NCBI RefSeq assembly: GCF_900142965.1
Contig: NZ_FRCQ01000046.1
Location: 1-35,526, forward strand
Length of the DNA: 35,526 bases
DNA from: Rhizobacter sp. OV335
GTDB lineage: Bacteria; Pseudomonadota; Gammaproteobacteria; Burkholderiales; Burkholderiaceae_C
Direction of reading: 5' to 3'
Every line of letters begins with the position of its first letter. Positions within the stretch are counted from its first letter, which is position 1. The position numbers were made by a program, and so were the translations under genes. Under the pieces are notes generated by a model, which was not told the origin of the DNA, ran no database searches, and was given only the letters and a program-made list of their open reading frames with translations. Shown in pieces: positions 7,983-20,099 of this stretch.

Positions 7983-8591
7983 ATGGCCCCGACTCGCCGC
8001 CCTTCCGCCAAGACGGAAGGCGCCACCCCCGACGCTGCCAGAGAGTCTGCCAAGGAGTCCGCCAAGGGAGGCGCGAAAGAAGCCGGCGGCACGACACGCG
8101 TGCTGAAGAAGTACCCGAACCGCCGCCTCTACGACACGCAGAACAGCACCTACATCACGCTGGCCGACGTGAAGGCGATGGTGCTGGCCGCCCAGGATTT
8201 CGTCGTGCGCGACGCCAAGACCTCCGAAGACCTGACGCGCAGCATCCTGCTGCAGATCATCCTCGAGGAAGAAACCGGCGGCGTGCCGATGTTCTCGTCG
8301 CAGATGCTGGCCCAGATCATCCGGTTCTACGGCCACTCGATGCAGGGAATGATGGGCAGCTACCTCGAGAAGAACCTGCAGGCCTTCACCGACATGCAGG
8401 CCCGCGTCGCCGAGCAGTCGAAGGGCCTGAACCCCGAGCTGTGGACGCAGTTCCTGAACGGGCAGGCGCCCGGCGTGCAGGGGGTGATGGGCAACTACCT
8501 CGAGCAGTCGCGCCACATGTTCGAACAGATGGCGAAGCAGGCGGAAGCCCTCTTCCCGGGCATGCCGGGGTTCGTTCCGCCCAAGCGCTGA
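7983..8591 (+). CDS. phaR: Polyhydroxyalkanoate synthesis repressor
   Basis: This encodes 202 residues. After a Lys/Ala/Ser-rich leader, the N-terminal PHB/PHA accumulation DNA-binding domain starts at LKKYPNRRLYDTQNSTYITL, a diagnostic family signature. The regulatory domain follows (TRSILLQIILEEE, FSSQMLAQIIRFYG, MQGMMGSYLEKN). PhaR senses polyhydroxybutyrate by binding the granule; when polymer is scarce it represses phasin genes and its own gene. The start has a strong AAGGAG ribosome site. It is followed seven bases later by a GFA-family gene that may be read through. PHB storage is therefore expected in the host, although no phaC, phaA or phaB lies in this window. Confidence 0.95.
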   Translation: MAPTRRPSAKTEGATPDAARESAKESAKGGAKEAGGTTRVLKKYPNRRLYDTQNSTYITLADVKAMVLAAQDFVVRDAKTSEDLTRSILLQIILEEETGGVPMFSSQMLAQIIRFYGHSMQGMMGSYLEKNLQAFTDMQARVAEQSKGLNPELWTQFLNGQAPGVQGVMGNYLEQSRHMFEQMAKQAEALFPGMPGFVPPKR

Positions 8592-8598
8592 GTGCGGC

Positions 8599-8994
8599 AT
8601 GGATGACCGGTTCACCGGCGGTTGCCTCTGCGGCCAGGTTCGATTCGTGGCAACCGGGCGGCCCTGGCGGGTCGGCTTGTGCCACTGCCTCGATTGCCGC
8701 AAGCACCACGGGGCGCTGTTCTATGCCGCCGCGATGTTCCCCGAGCAGGCGGTGGCGGTCGAAGGCGAGACCCACGAGTACGCCGGGCGCTGCTTCTGCC
8801 CCCGCTGCGGCTCGTCGGTCTTCTCGCGCAGCTGCGACGAGATCGAGGTGAACCTCGGATCCCTCGATGCGCCGGACCAGCTGACCCCCACCTACGAGTG
8901 CTGGACGGTCCGCCGCGAGGCCTGGTTGCCGCCGTTTCCACTCGCAAGGCACTACGAGCACGACCGCGACACTACGGGGCGGTTCGAGGAGTAA
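8599..8994 (+). CDS. GFA-family zinc protein
   Basis: The product is 131 residues, a usual length for the GFA (glutathione-dependent formaldehyde-activating / CENP-V) fold. All cysteine clusters are present: GGCLCGQVRF at the start, CHCLDCRKHHG, and CFCPRCGSSVF, which should hold two zinc ions. The C-terminal DAPDQLTPTYECWT is also typical. Members are often annotated as formaldehyde-activating, but later work questioned that activity, so no substrate is given. It starts seven bases after phaR with no strong ribosome site of its own, suggesting co-transcription. A cytoplasmic location is inferred from the lack of a leader. Confidence 0.88.
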   Translation: MDDRFTGGCLCGQVRFVATGRPWRVGLCHCLDCRKHHGALFYAAAMFPEQAVAVEGETHEYAGRCFCPRCGSSVFSRSCDEIEVNLGSLDAPDQLTPTYECWTVRREAWLPPFPLARHYEHDRDTTGRFEE

Positions 8995-9063
8995 TTGCAC
9001 CCCGGAAGCCGGCCGCTGACCCGTCCGGACGCGCGGGACCCGCCAATCGGCGAAAATCCGCGG

Positions 9064-10461
9064 ATGACACAAGACACCCTGGCGCCAGCCACCCCTTCGG
9101 CCGCTGCGTCCCCCAAGATCGGCTTCGTCTCCCTCGGCTGCCCGAAGGCGCTGACCGATTCCGAGCTGATCCTCACGCAACTGCGCGCCGAGGGCTACGA
9201 CACCTCCAAGACTTTCGCCGGCGCCGACCTGGTGATCGTCAACACCTGCGGCTTCATCGATGACGCCGTCAAGGAAAGCCTGGACACCATCGGCGAGGCG
9301 CTGGCCGAGAATGGCAAGGTCATCGTGACCGGCTGCCTCGGCGCCAAGGCCGGCGACGGCGGCGGCAACCTGGTGCGCCAGATGCACCCGAGCGTGCTGG
9401 CCGTGACCGGCCCGCATGCCACGCACGAGGTGATGGACGCGGTGCACCTGCACGTGCCCAAGCCGCACGACCCCTTCATCGACCTGGTGCCGGCGCAGGG
9501 CATCAAGCTGACGCCGCGCCACTACGCCTACCTGAAGATCAGCGAAGGCTGTAACCACCGCTGCAGCTTCTGCATCATCCCCAGCATGCGCGGCGACCTG
9601 GTCTCGCGCCCGATCGGCGACGTGCTCGGCGAAGCGCAGCGGCTGTTCGAAGCCGGCGTCAAGGAGCTGCTGGTGATCAGCCAGGACACCAGCGCCTACG
9701 GCGTCGACGTGAAATACCGCACCGGCTTCTGGGACGGCAAGCCGGTGCGCACCCGCATGCTCGACCTGTGCGAGAAGCTCGGCGAGCTGGCCGAGCGCCA
9801 TGGCGCCTGGGTGCGGCTGCATTACGTGTACCCGTATCCGCATGTCGACGAGGTGCTGCCGCTGATGGCCCAGGGCCGCGTGCTGCCCTACCTCGACGTG
9901 CCGTTCCAGCATTCGCACCCCGACGTGCTGAAGCGCATGAAGCGCCCGGCCAACGGCGAGAAGAACCTCGACCGCCTGCAGCGCTGGCGCGAGATCTGCC
10001 CCGAGCTGGTGGTGCGCAGCACCTTCATCGCGGGCTTCCCCGGCGAGACCGAAGCCGAGTTCGAGCACCTGCTCGATTTCATGCGTGAGGCGCGCATCGA
10101 CCGCGCCGGCTGCTTCGCCTATTCGCCGGTGGCGGGCGCGACGGCCAATGCGCTGCCCGACGCGGTGCCGGCCGAGCTGCGCGAGGAGCGCCGCGCGCGC
10201 TTCATGGCGGTGGCCGAAGAGGTGTCGGCCGCCAAGCTGCGCGAGCGTGTCGGCGCGACGATGCAGGTGCTGGTCGATTCGGCCCCGGCGCTCGGCCGCA
10301 AGGGCGGCGTCGGCCGCAGCTATGCCGATGCGCCCGAGATCGACGGCGTGGTGAAGCTGCTGCCGCCGGAGAAGGCCTCGAAGACGCTGAAGGTCGGCGA
10401 GTTCACGAAGGCGCGCATCGTCGGCACGCAAGGCCACGACCTCGTCGCGCAACCGATCTGA
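9064..10461 (+). CDS. rimO: Ribosomal protein S12 methylthiotransferase
   Basis: This encodes 465 residues with the full RimO layout. The N-terminal UPF0004 domain has its three cluster cysteines in SLGCPK, NTCGF and GCLG. The radical-SAM core has Cys163-x3-Cys167-x2-Cys170 in [10 protein letters not shown] followed by [13 protein letters not shown]-terminal TRAM domain ends the protein. It uses two 4Fe-4S clusters and S-adenosylmethionine to add a methylthio group to an Asp of ribosomal protein S12. The start at 9064 is chosen because the conserved domain begins about 18 residues later; the open frame extends upstream to 8995 without support. metC starts one base after its stop. Confidence 0.96.
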   Translation: MTQDTLAPATPSAAASPKIGFVSLGCPKALTDSELILTQLRAEGYDTSKTFAGADLVIVNTCGFIDDAVKESLDTIGEALAENGKVIVTGCLGAKAGDGGGNLVRQMHPSVLAVTGPHATHEVMDAVHLHVPKPHDPFIDLVPAQGIKLTPRHYAYLKISEGCNHRCSFCIIPSMRGDLVSRPIGDVLGEAQRLFEAGVKELLVISQDTSAYGVDVKYRTGFWDGKPVRTRMLDLCEKLGELAERHGAWVRLHYVYPYPHVDEVLPLMAQGRVLPYLDVPFQHSHPDVLKRMKRPANGEKNLDRLQRWREICPELVVRSTFIAGFPGETEAEFEHLLDFMREARIDRAGCFAYSPVAGATANALPDAVPAELREERRARFMAVAEEVSAAKLRERVGATMQVLVDSAPALGRKGGVGRSYADAPEIDGVVKLLPPEKASKTLKVGEFTKARIVGTQGHDLVAQPI

Positions 10462-10462
10462 G

Positions 10463-11644
10463 ATGGCGGCCGACGACAAGCCGGATCAACGCACCGCGCT
10501 GATCCACCACCCCTACGTGCCGCCGGGCGGGTTCGGCGCCGTGGCACCGGGCGTGCACAAGGCGTCGACGGTGATCTTCCCGAGCACCGCCGCGCTGCGT
10601 GCGCGCACCTGGCGCGAGAAGACCGGCTACACCTACGGCCTGCACGGCACGCCGACCAGCTTCACGCTGGAAGAGCGCATCGCGACGCTCGAGGGCGGCC
10701 TGCACACACTGCTGGTGCCGAGCGGGCTGTCGGCGATCACGCTGGTCGACATGGCCTTGCTGAAGACCGGCGACGAGCTGCTGATCCCCGACAACGCCTA
10801 TGGCCCCAACAAGGAACTGGCCCGCAACGAGCTGGCGCGCTGGGGCATCGCGCACCGCTTCTACGATGCGATGGACCCGGCCTCGCTGCAGGCCGCGATC
10901 GGCCCGGCGACGAAGCTGGTGTGGCTAGAGGCGGCTGGCTCGGTGACGATGGAGTTCCCCGACCTGCCGGCGCTGATCAGGATCGCCCGCGACGCCGGCT
11001 TGACCTGTGCGCTCGACAACACCTGGGGCGCGGGGCTGGCCTTCGATCCGTTCGCGCTCGGCGTCGACATCTCGATCCAGGCGCTGACCAAATACCCGTC
11101 CGGCGGCGCCGACGTGCTGATGGGGTCGGTGACCACGCGCGACGAGCCGCTGCACCTGAAGCTGAAGTTCGCGCACATGCGCATGGGCTGGGGCGTCGGC
11201 GCGAACGATGTCGAGTTCGTGCTGCGCTCGCTGCCGTCGCTCGCGCTGCGCTACGACGCGCAGGACCGCGCCGGCCGCACGCTCGCGCACTGGTGGGCGG
11301 CGCGGCCCGAGGTGGCGCAGGTGCTGCACCCGGCGCTGCCGTCATCGCCGGGGCATGCAGCCTGGCAGGCGCTGTGCACGCGTGCGGCGGGGCTGTTCTC
11401 GGTGGTGTTCGACGAGCGGTATTCGACCGCGCAGGTCGATGCCGTCGTCGATGCGCTGCGGCTGCACAAGATCGGCTACTCGTGGGCCGGACCGGTCAGC
11501 CTGGTGGTGCCGTACGAGCTGTCGGCGATCCGCGCCACGCCGGCCTGGAAGGGCACGCTGCTGCGCTTCTCGGTGGGGCTGGAGGCGGTGGACGACCTGA
11601 TCGCCGACTGCGAGCAGGCGCTCGGGGCGCTGAAGCCGGGCTGA
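10463..11644 (+). CDS. metC: Cystathionine beta-lyase
   Basis: This encodes 393 residues of a Cys/Met-metabolism PLP enzyme. The cofactor Lys210 lies in ALTKYPSGGADVLMG. Other family marks are YGLHGTPTSFTLEERIATLEGG near residues 54-75 and LDNTWGAG with the PLP-binding Asp. The enzyme splits cystathionine into homocysteine, pyruvate and ammonia in the cytoplasm. The PSGGAD segment after the lysine and the overall pattern fit the proteobacterial MetC type better than cystathionine gamma-synthase, but the two are related. It starts one base after rimO, so the two are probably translated from one message. It is convergent with smpB, three bases between stops. Confidence 0.9.
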   Translation: MAADDKPDQRTALIHHPYVPPGGFGAVAPGVHKASTVIFPSTAALRARTWREKTGYTYGLHGTPTSFTLEERIATLEGGLHTLLVPSGLSAITLVDMALLKTGDELLIPDNAYGPNKELARNELARWGIAHRFYDAMDPASLQAAIGPATKLVWLEAAGSVTMEFPDLPALIRIARDAGLTCALDNTWGAGLAFDPFALGVDISIQALTKYPSGGADVLMGSVTTRDEPLHLKLKFAHMRMGWGVGANDVEFVLRSLPSLALRYDAQDRAGRTLAHWWAARPEVAQVLHPALPSSPGHAAWQALCTRAAGLFSVVFDERYSTAQVDAVVDALRLHKIGYSWAGPVSLVVPYELSAIRATPAWKGTLLRFSVGLEAVDDLIADCEQALGALKPG

Positions 11645-11647
11645 ACC

Positions 11648-12112
11648 TCAGTCCTTCGTCGGCGCCGACACCTTGTGCCGCATCAGGCGGCCCTTCTCGC
11701 GCTCCCAGTCCTTCTCCTTCTCGGCATGGCGCTTGTCGTGCTCGGCCTTGCCCTTGGCCAGCGCGATCTCGGCTTTCACCAGGCCGCCCTTGTAGTGCAG
11801 GTTCAGCGGCACCAGCGTGAAGCCGCGCTGCTCGACCTTGCCGACCAGGCGCTTGATCTCTTCCTTGCGCATCAGCAGCTTCTTCGTGCGGTCGGCCTCG
11901 GGGCTGACATGGGTCGACGCGCTGCGCAGCGCATTGATCCGGCAGCCGATCAGGTAGAGCTCGCCGTCGCGGATCAGCACGTAGCCGTCGGTCAGCTGCA
12001 CCTGGCCGGCGCGGATCGCCTTGATCTCCCAGCCGTGCAGCACCATGCCGGCCTCGTAGCGTTCCTCGAGGTGGTAGTCGTGATGGGCTCGGCGGTTTTC
12101 GGCAATCGACAT
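11648..12112 (-). CDS. smpB: SsrA-binding protein SmpB
   Basis: This encodes 154 residues starting at [13 protein letters not shown], the usual beginning of SmpB; a longer frame to 12172 adds 20 unsupported residues and would overlap ratA. Typical features are [20 protein letters not shown], SLxD-like [17 protein letters not shown], and the basic C-terminal tail ([20 protein letters not shown]) that enters the ribosomal A site. It carries tmRNA to stalled ribosomes for trans-translation. It is divergent from ratA (46-base gap), the arrangement known from Escherichia coli and common in proteobacteria. The tmRNA gene itself is not in this window. Confidence 0.96.
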   Translation of the reverse strand: MSIAENRRAHHDYHLEERYEAGMVLHGWEIKAIRAGQVQLTDGYVLIRDGELYLIGCRINALRSASTHVSPEADRTKKLLMRKEEIKRLVGKVEQRGFTLVPLNLHYKGGLVKAEIALAKGKAEHDKRHAEKEKDWEREKGRLMRHKVSAPTKD

Positions 12113-12158
12113 GGCGTCCAGATGAGGCGCGTGGCGCTCAATACAATCCGGCGATTGT

Positions 12159-12614
12159 ATGAAGCATGTCAAGAAGTCCGTCCTCCTTTGGTATTCGCCG
12201 CACGAGATGTACTCGCTCGTGACCGATATCCCGAGCTATCCGCAGTTCCTGCCGTGGTGCGAACGCGCCGAGGTGCTGAGCGAGGACGCCGGCGGCGTGA
12301 CCGCCCGGCTCCAGCTGTCGTTCGCCGGTGTCGGCCAGGCTTTCACCACCCGCAACGCCCACGTGCCCGACGAGAGCGTCCACATGACGCTGGTCGACGG
12401 ACCGTTCTCGACGCTCGACGGCACCTGGCGCTTCCTGCCGCTGGCGGCACCAGGAAAGGACGGCCAGGCCGCCTGCAAGATCGAGTTCGAGCTGCGCTAT
12501 GAATTCGCCAACGGGGCGCTCGAGATGGTGATCAGCCCGGTGTTCGACCGCATCGCCAACACGCTGGTGGATTCCTTCGTCAAGCGGGCGGAGCAGGTGC
12601 ATGGCGCCCGCTGA
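12159..12614 (+). CDS. ratA: RatA-family START/Coq10-fold protein
   Basis: This encodes 151 residues. The start motif [20 protein letters not shown] is followed by [18 protein letters not shown], both hallmarks of the RatA/PasT/Coq10 group. The C-terminal helix ([20 protein letters not shown]) is also conserved. In E. coli RatA was described as an anti-association factor for ribosomal subunits, while the fold binds ubiquinone-like lipids; which role applies here cannot be read from sequence. It overlaps ratB by 14 bases, implying translational coupling, and is divergent from smpB. Confidence 0.93.
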   Translation: MKHVKKSVLLWYSPHEMYSLVTDIPSYPQFLPWCERAEVLSEDAGGVTARLQLSFAGVGQAFTTRNAHVPDESVHMTLVDGPFSTLDGTWRFLPLAAPGKDGQAACKIEFELRYEFANGALEMVISPVFDRIANTLVDSFVKRAEQVHGAR

Positions 12615-12906
12615 GCCCGGCGGACCCGCAGCGCTGCTCGCCATCGAAGTGGCCTGGAGCCCGCAGGCGGGCGAGGTGAGGGTGGTGCCGCTGCAGCTGC
12701 CGGCCGGCAGCACCGTGCACGATGCGCTGCGGCAGGCGGGGGTGCTGGAGGCCAGCTCGGGCCTGGACCTGACGCACTGCCGGATCGGCGTGTGGGGCCA
12801 CCTGCGCGAGCTGTCCGATGGGCTGCGGGATCGCGACCGGGTGGAGGTCTACCGCGCGTTGCGCGTCGATCCCAAGGAGGCGAGGCGCCAGCGTTCGAAG
12901 CGCTAG
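12601..12906 (+). CDS. ratB: RnfH-family ubiquitin-like protein (RatB)
   Basis: This encodes 101 residues with the beta-grasp RnfH pattern: an N-terminal IEVAWSPQAGEV, then LPAGSTVHDALRQAGVL, CRIGVWG, and the ending DRVEVYRALRVDPKEARRQR, which is diagnostic of the family. It is usually paired with ratA, although RatB is not a neutralising antitoxin in the best-studied case. The function is poorly defined. The start overlaps the ratA end by 14 bases. It is convergent with the DUF4124 gene, 13 bases between stops. Confidence 0.92.
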   Translation: MAPAEPGGPAALLAIEVAWSPQAGEVRVVPLQLPAGSTVHDALRQAGVLEASSGLDLTHCRIGVWGHLRELSDGLRDRDRVEVYRALRVDPKEARRQRSKR

Positions 12907-12919
12907 CCCTGGCCGCTGT

Positions 12920-13447
12920 TCACTTGCAGTCCGACGTGATGATGTCGCGCGTGCGCTTGGTTTCGTCGGCGCGGGCCTTGTCGTCGAGGATCTCGCGTTC
13001 GCCGTTGGCATTGGTGCGCGCCATGCGCATGCCGTCTTCCAATGCCCTCAACTGGCCCTTGGCACGGGTGCAGTTCTCGGCGCGTGCGGCGGCGAGCTTG
13101 TCTTCCTCGGCCTTGCGCTTGGCCGCTTCGTCCTGCTCGGCCTTGCGGCGCTTGGCCTCGAGTTCCGAGTCGACCAGCTTCGGGCCGCTGGCTGCAGCGG
13201 ATGCCGGCGCCGCTTCGGCTGCCGGTGTGCCCTGCATCGGCGCGCGGCGGGCGCTGCCGGCCGGGCGCTGCAGGATGTCCTGTTCGGCGACGCTACCCGG
13301 AGGCGGGATGTCGCTGTACTGCACATGACCCTTGCCGTCACGCCACTTCCATTGGGCGAATGCGGCGTTGTGCAGGCCGATCGACAACAGGGCGAGGAGG
13401 GCACAGGCACCCAGCCTGGCGGACGTGCGGGAAGGAAGAAATTGCAT
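12920..13447 (-). CDS. DUF4124-domain secreted protein
   Basis: This encodes 175 residues starting at MQFLPSRTSARLG; an upstream in-frame start at 13498 is less likely because the hydrophobic signal stretch (ACALLALLSIGLHNAAFAQ) would then sit too far in. After the leader comes WKWRDGKGHVQYSDIPPPG, the DUF4124 signature, then a low-complexity linker and a charged segment rich in Lys/Glu/Ala (ELEAKRRKAEQDEAAKRKAE) predicted to be a coiled coil. It is probably periplasmic. This gene next to ratB and guaB is a recurrent arrangement in Burkholderiales. No enzymatic role is known. Confidence 0.85.
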   Translation of the reverse strand: MQFLPSRTSARLGACALLALLSIGLHNAAFAQWKWRDGKGHVQYSDIPPPGSVAEQDILQRPAGSARRAPMQGTPAAEAAPASAAASGPKLVDSELEAKRRKAEQDEAAKRKAEEDKLAAARAENCTRAKGQLRALEDGMRMARTNANGEREILDDKARADETKRTRDIITSDCK

Positions 13448-13624
13448 GGCCGAAAGTGTAGTCGCCGTGACATGTGTGCAGGCGCGATGCTCTGTCACCT
13501 TTTGTATGGCGACGCCCGGTTGGCCGAGGAAGGCCGTGAACTATTACCGCTTTGGCTTGGCACGCATCGGCCCCACGCTCTCGCGCGTCAGAACCGCTGC
13601 CGTGAAGGGTCCGTCTGACATCCG

Positions 13625-16430
<2,806 letters not shown>

Positions 16431-16453
16431 TGACACCTGACACCTGCCCCACC

Positions 16454-18037
16454 ATGCACGACAAGATCCTCATCCTCGATTTCGGCTCCCAGGTCACGCA
16501 GCTGATTGCGCGCCGCGTGCGCGAGGCCCACGTGTACTGCGAGATCCACCCGAACGATGTCAGCGACGCGTTCATCCGCGAGTTCGCGCCCAAGGGCATC
16601 ATCCTGTCGGGCAGCCACGCCAGCACCTACGAAGAGCACGAGCTGCGCGCGCCGCAGGCGGTGTGGGACCTGGGCGTGCCGGTGCTCGGCATCTGCTACG
16701 GCATGTTCACGATGGCGGTGCAGCAAGGCGGCCAGGTCGAGGCCAGCACGCACCGCGAGTTCGGCTATGCCGAGGTGAGGGCGCATGGCCACACCGCGCT
16801 GCTGAAGGACATCGAAGACTTCAGCACGGCCGAAGGCCACGGCATGCTGAAGGTGTGGATGAGCCACGGCGACAAGATCACCGCGCTGCCGCCCGGCTTC
16901 AAGCTGATGGCGTCGACGCCGAGCTGCCCCATCGCCGGCATGGCCGACGAATCGCGCGGCTACTACGGCGTGCAGTTCCACCCCGAGGTCACGCACACGG
17001 TGAAGGGCCGCGAGCTGCTGAACCGCTTCGTGCTCGACATCGCGAAGGCGAAACCCGACTGGGTGATGGGCGACTACATCACCGAAGCGGTGGCGCGCAT
17101 CCGCGAGCAGGTGGGCAGCGAAGAGGTGATCCTGGGGCTGTCGGGCGGTGTCGATTCGAGCGTGGCCGCGGCGCTGATCCACCGTGCGATCGGCGACCAG
17201 CTGACCTGCGTGTTCGTCGACCACGGCCTGCTGCGGCTCGACGAAGGCCGCATGGTGATGGAGATGTTTGCCGGCCGGCTGCATGCCAAGGTGATCCATG
17301 TCGATGCGAGCGACCAATTCCTCGGCCACCTGAAGGGCGTGACCGATCCCGAGGCCAAGCGTAAGGTCATCGGCCGCGAGTTCGTCGAGGTGTTCCAGGC
17401 CGAGGCGAAGAAGCTGAAGAGCGCCAAGTGGCTGGCCCAGGGCACGATCTATCCGGACGTGATCGAGAGCGGCGGCGCCAAGACGAAGAAGGCGGTGACG
17501 ATCAAGAGCCACCACAACGTCGGCGGTCTGCCCGAGACGCTGGGGCTGAAGCTGCTGGAGCCGTTGCGCGAGCTCTTCAAGGACGAGGTGCGCGAGCTGG
17601 GCGTGGCGCTCGGCCTGCCGCCCGAGATGGTGTATCGCCACCCGTTCCCGGGCCCGGGGCTGGGCGTGCGCATCCTCGGCGAGGTGAAGAAGGAGTTTGC
17701 CGACCTGCTGCGCCGCGCCGATGCGATCTTCATCGAAGAGCTGCGCAACACGCGCGATGCCGAGACCGGCAAGACCTGGTATGAGCTGACGAGCCAGGCC
17801 TTCACGGTGTTCCTGCCGGTGAAGAGCGTCGGCGTGATGGGCGACGGCCGCACCTACGACTACGTGGTCGCGCTGCGCGCGGTGCAGACCAGCGACTTCA
17901 TGACCGCCGACTGGGCCGAGCTGCCGTACAGCCTGCTGAAGAAGGTGTCGGGGCGGATCATCAACGAGGTGCGCGGGATCAACCGCGTGACCTACGACGT
18001 GTCGAGCAAGCCGCCGGCGACGATCGAGTGGGAATGA
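16454..18037 (+). CDS. guaA: GMP synthase (glutamine-hydrolysing)
   Basis: This encodes 527 residues that convert XMP to GMP using glutamine and ATP. The class-I glutamine amidotransferase half has the nucleophile Cys81 in GICYGMF and the His/Glu pair in VQFHPEVTH. The ATP-pyrophosphatase half has the P-loop [13 protein letters not shown] near residue 229, and the dimerisation domain ends in PPATIEWE. The start [18 protein letters not shown] is the family's usual one; an ATG at 16430 would add eight residues. The last codons and the following bases are part of the island attachment repeat, so the extreme 3' end may have been supplied by an integrating element while still encoding a normal C-terminus. 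Confidence 0.97.
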   Translation: MHDKILILDFGSQVTQLIARRVREAHVYCEIHPNDVSDAFIREFAPKGIILSGSHASTYEEHELRAPQAVWDLGVPVLGICYGMFTMAVQQGGQVEASTHREFGYAEVRAHGHTALLKDIEDFSTAEGHGMLKVWMSHGDKITALPPGFKLMASTPSCPIAGMADESRGYYGVQFHPEVTHTVKGRELLNRFVLDIAKAKPDWVMGDYITEAVARIREQVGSEEVILGLSGGVDSSVAAALIHRAIGDQLTCVFVDHGLLRLDEGRMVMEMFAGRLHAKVIHVDASDQFLGHLKGVTDPEAKRKVIGREFVEVFQAEAKKLKSAKWLAQGTIYPDVIESGGAKTKKAVTIKSHHNVGGLPETLGLKLLEPLRELFKDEVRELGVALGLPPEMVYRHPFPGPGLGVRILGEVKKEFADLLRRADAIFIEELRNTRDAETGKTWYELTSQAFTVFLPVKSVGVMGDGRTYDYVVALRAVQTSDFMTADWAELPYSLLKKVSGRIINEVRGINRVTYDVSSKPPATIEWE

Positions 18038-18086
18038 TTCGGGGCTGATCGGAGTGGTCTTCGACTGCTCACGATCCGTTGGATTT
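18019..18086 (+). repeat. Attachment-site repeat, guaA copy (att1)
   Basis: These 68 bases, covering the last six guaA codons including the stop and 49 bases beyond, match 30456-30523 at 58 positions with no gaps. guaA 3' ends are a known integration site for P4-type island integrases, and a broken integrase of that type follows here. This copy would be the left junction (attL) of the island. Confidence 0.85.
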
Positions 18087-18252
18087 CCTGAGTGATATCA
18101 AGGGCTTATGTGCGTTGATCGTTCATCGAAGGCCGGCTTGAGCGGTGCCTTGAAGTCGGTATTGGCGACGGTCTGAAAGTTGGTACTCTGCGCCGCTTGC
18201 GAATGTACCGTCAGAGGGGCTGACGGTATCTATCGATGGCACGGAGACCAAC

Positions 18253-18596
18253 ATAGCAGCCACCACTGAATCTGCTGCGGGTGGCGCAGCTCGAAGGACG
18301 GACCTCACTGATCTCAAGCTCAGAGGATTGAAGCCGCGGGACAAGACATACAAGGTGACGGACCGAGATGGGATGTACGTCGCCGTCTCTCCCGCCGGCG
18401 CACTGTCCTTTCGATACGACTACCGGATGAGCGGTCGACGTGAGACGCTCGTGATCGGTCGCTACGACCCTGACATCGGCGCGAAGCGCGGTCGCAATCC
18501 CGACGACCTCGACTACGGCATGAGCTTGTCGCTGACGGAAGCTCGGCTGTTGCTTGCGCGCGCCTGGCGCCTTGTCGAGCATGGTGAATCGCCGAG
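18253..18596 (+). pseudogene. P4-type tyrosine integrase, N-terminal remnant
   Basis: The frame reads AATTESAAGGAARRTDLTDL, KLRGLKPRDKTYKVTDRDG, MYVAVSPAGALSFRYDYR and RRETLVIGRYDPD, which is the N-terminal DUF4102 arm-binding region of guaA-associated integrases. It stops at LARAWRLVEHGESP, where the sequence switches abruptly to helicase DNA, so the catalytic domain (Arg-His-Arg-Tyr) is missing. No in-frame ATG exists at the start; the codon where one is expected reads ATA. Only about 115 of roughly 400 codons remain. It cannot support excision. The same 5' segment recurs after the second attachment repeat. Confidence 0.85.
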
Positions 18597-19076
18597 GGCT
18601 ACGGTAGCCGCGAACGCTTCTTGACGGAACTGACGCTCGACCCGCCCGAGGCCAGCAGCGATGAATCCGGAGCGCCGCACCTCGACGAGGACTACCTGAT
18701 CCTCTCGACCATCCATTCGGCCAAGGGGCAGGAATGGAACGCGGTCTACGTGCTCAACGTGGTCGACGGCTGCATGCCCTCGGACATGGCGACGGGACGC
18801 GAGGAAGATATCGAAGAAGAGCGGCGCTTGCTCTACGTCGCGATGACTCGCGCCAAGCACCATCTGGCACTCATCACGCCACAGCGCTTCTACGTGCGCC
18901 AGCAGAGGCGGGGAGGGGACAGCTACATCAACGCGACGCTGACACGCTTCATTCCGGGCAAGGTGGCCAGACTGTTCGAGCAGGTAGTGCCCGTCACGGT
19001 GCGAGGCGATGCCCGCATCGCTTCCGATGTGCTGAAGGTCGATGTCGGCGCAAAGCTCCGAGCGATGTGGGACTAG
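18597..19076 (+). pseudogene. UvrD/PcrA-like helicase, C-terminal remnant
   Basis: About 159 codons of the C-terminal end of a superfamily-1 helicase are present. They begin at YGSRERFLTELTLDPP, continue through LILSTIHSAKGQEWNAVYV (motif V region) and EEERRLLYVAMTRAKHHLAL (motif VI with its Arg) and end at a natural stop. The Walker A/B half is absent. The sequence starts directly at the break in the integrase, with a frame change, so the two fragments were joined by deletion or recombination. An in-frame TTG at 18621 could allow translation, but a helicase without its first RecA domain would not hydrolyse ATP. Confidence 0.85.
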
Positions 19077-19334
19077 TGCAGGCGCTCGGGCCCTATCAGC
19101 AGCTCGCCTGCGCCAACTTCCGCTCCAGACTGGCTGCAGTCGCTCGATTTCCGCGGTCCTGCGACCGCTGCCTGGAGCAGCTGTCATTCGACCAGTTGAT
19201 CGTGGAATGACCGCTGCACTTTCAGGACCAGCCTCTCAGCGGAACTGGCGACCGGGGCCACCAAGGCCGGCGACGATGTTCGGGTCAGTGTCAGCTTCGA
19301 AGGGCCGTGAACTGGCGGTGGCGGAGGGCCGCTT
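19077..19334. other. Non-coding debris after the helicase remnant
   Basis: No gene is recognised. A stretch around 19205-19235 (GAATGACCGCTGCAC and following) resembles the one near 27157 (GAATGGCCGCTGCGC), possibly a decayed intergenic repeat. I could not establish more. Confidence 0.4.
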
Positions 19335-19700
19335 TCAGGTAGGCATCGAATCCAGGAAGACGTAGAGCGCGGCAATCTTCCCATCGCGAACGATGATGAC
19401 ATCCAGGCCCGTGTAATCCGGCTCCTCGCCCTTCACGCCGGAACTCCAAGCAATGCGGCCGGCGTTGTGGAGAGCCTGAGGTTCACCGTCCGGCGTATAG
19501 GAAAAGTGCGGGTGCGTCGCGCGAAGGTCTCCGGCGAACTTGTCGAGGGCGTCGTGCCCGATGAATACTCCCGGGGGAACGTAGAGCGCGCAGTCTTCAG
19601 TATAGAAATCCTTGATCGCTGCACGACGGCACGTCGCATCGCCTTCGCCGAAGACCTCCTGAAGGTTGCGGTGCAGGAGTTCGTGGATACGATCTGACAT
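19335..19700 (-). CDS. SnoaL/NTF2-fold small protein (first of four)
   Basis: This encodes 121 residues with an AAGGAAG ribosome site. The fold pattern is an N-terminal helix (ELLHRNLQEVFGEGD), a helix-strand segment with FYTEDCALYVPPGVFIGHDAL, and C-terminal strands (GLDVIIVRDGKIAALYVFLD), as in SnoaL-like cyclase/isomerase and limonene-epoxide-hydrolase-like proteins. Such proteins bind small hydrophobic ligands; catalysis cannot be inferred without a recognisable dyad. It stands apart from the other minus-strand genes, about 400 bases from wrbA. A cytoplasmic location is inferred from the absence of a leader. Confidence 0.8.
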   Translation of the reverse strand: MSDRIHELLHRNLQEVFGEGDATCRRAAIKDFYTEDCALYVPPGVFIGHDALDKFAGDLRATHPHFSYTPDGEPQALHNAGRIAWSSGVKGEEPDYTGLDVIIVRDGKIAALYVFLDSMPT

Positions 19701-20099
19701 GGCATTCTTCCTTGGTGATTGACTACCGATCGATCCCCGCCGCGGTCTTGTAGATGTCTGGGGATCGGGGTGGATCGTTGCCGTACGCCACCCATATCGG
19801 CGTTGGCTTCAACGCGAAGTCCTTGAGAAGCACTTCTCTTTAACGGTTGTCCTCAGCGAGACCGGGTTGATTGCGGCCGCGAATCAAATCACACCCAAGG
19901 CAGGCAACCTGAATCACCCCGGGGCGATTCAACCTGCAGAACGCCTGACGCGCAGAGTGATGCGAGCATGCGAAGGACCAGGCAACCCTCCGATTCGGGT
20001 CTGGCACAAATCTCGCTCATTGCCAACGGGCAAGCGACGTTCGAGTCAACATCGCCTACTCCAATGACCTCGCTGGTCCTTCCTTGATCGCTCGACCGT
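19701..20099. other. 399-base gap without a recognised gene
   Basis: A short plus-strand frame (19867-20067, starting at a TTG) has no ribosome site and no family resemblance. It separates the SnoaL gene from wrbA. No hairpin or repeat was identified. Confidence 0.4.

Noticed and set aside
8386-10479. 697-codon minus-strand open frame opposite phaR, the GFA gene and rimO
   Set aside because: Antisense to well-recognised genes, His/Ala/Arg-rich with no domain; a product of GC-rich codon bias.
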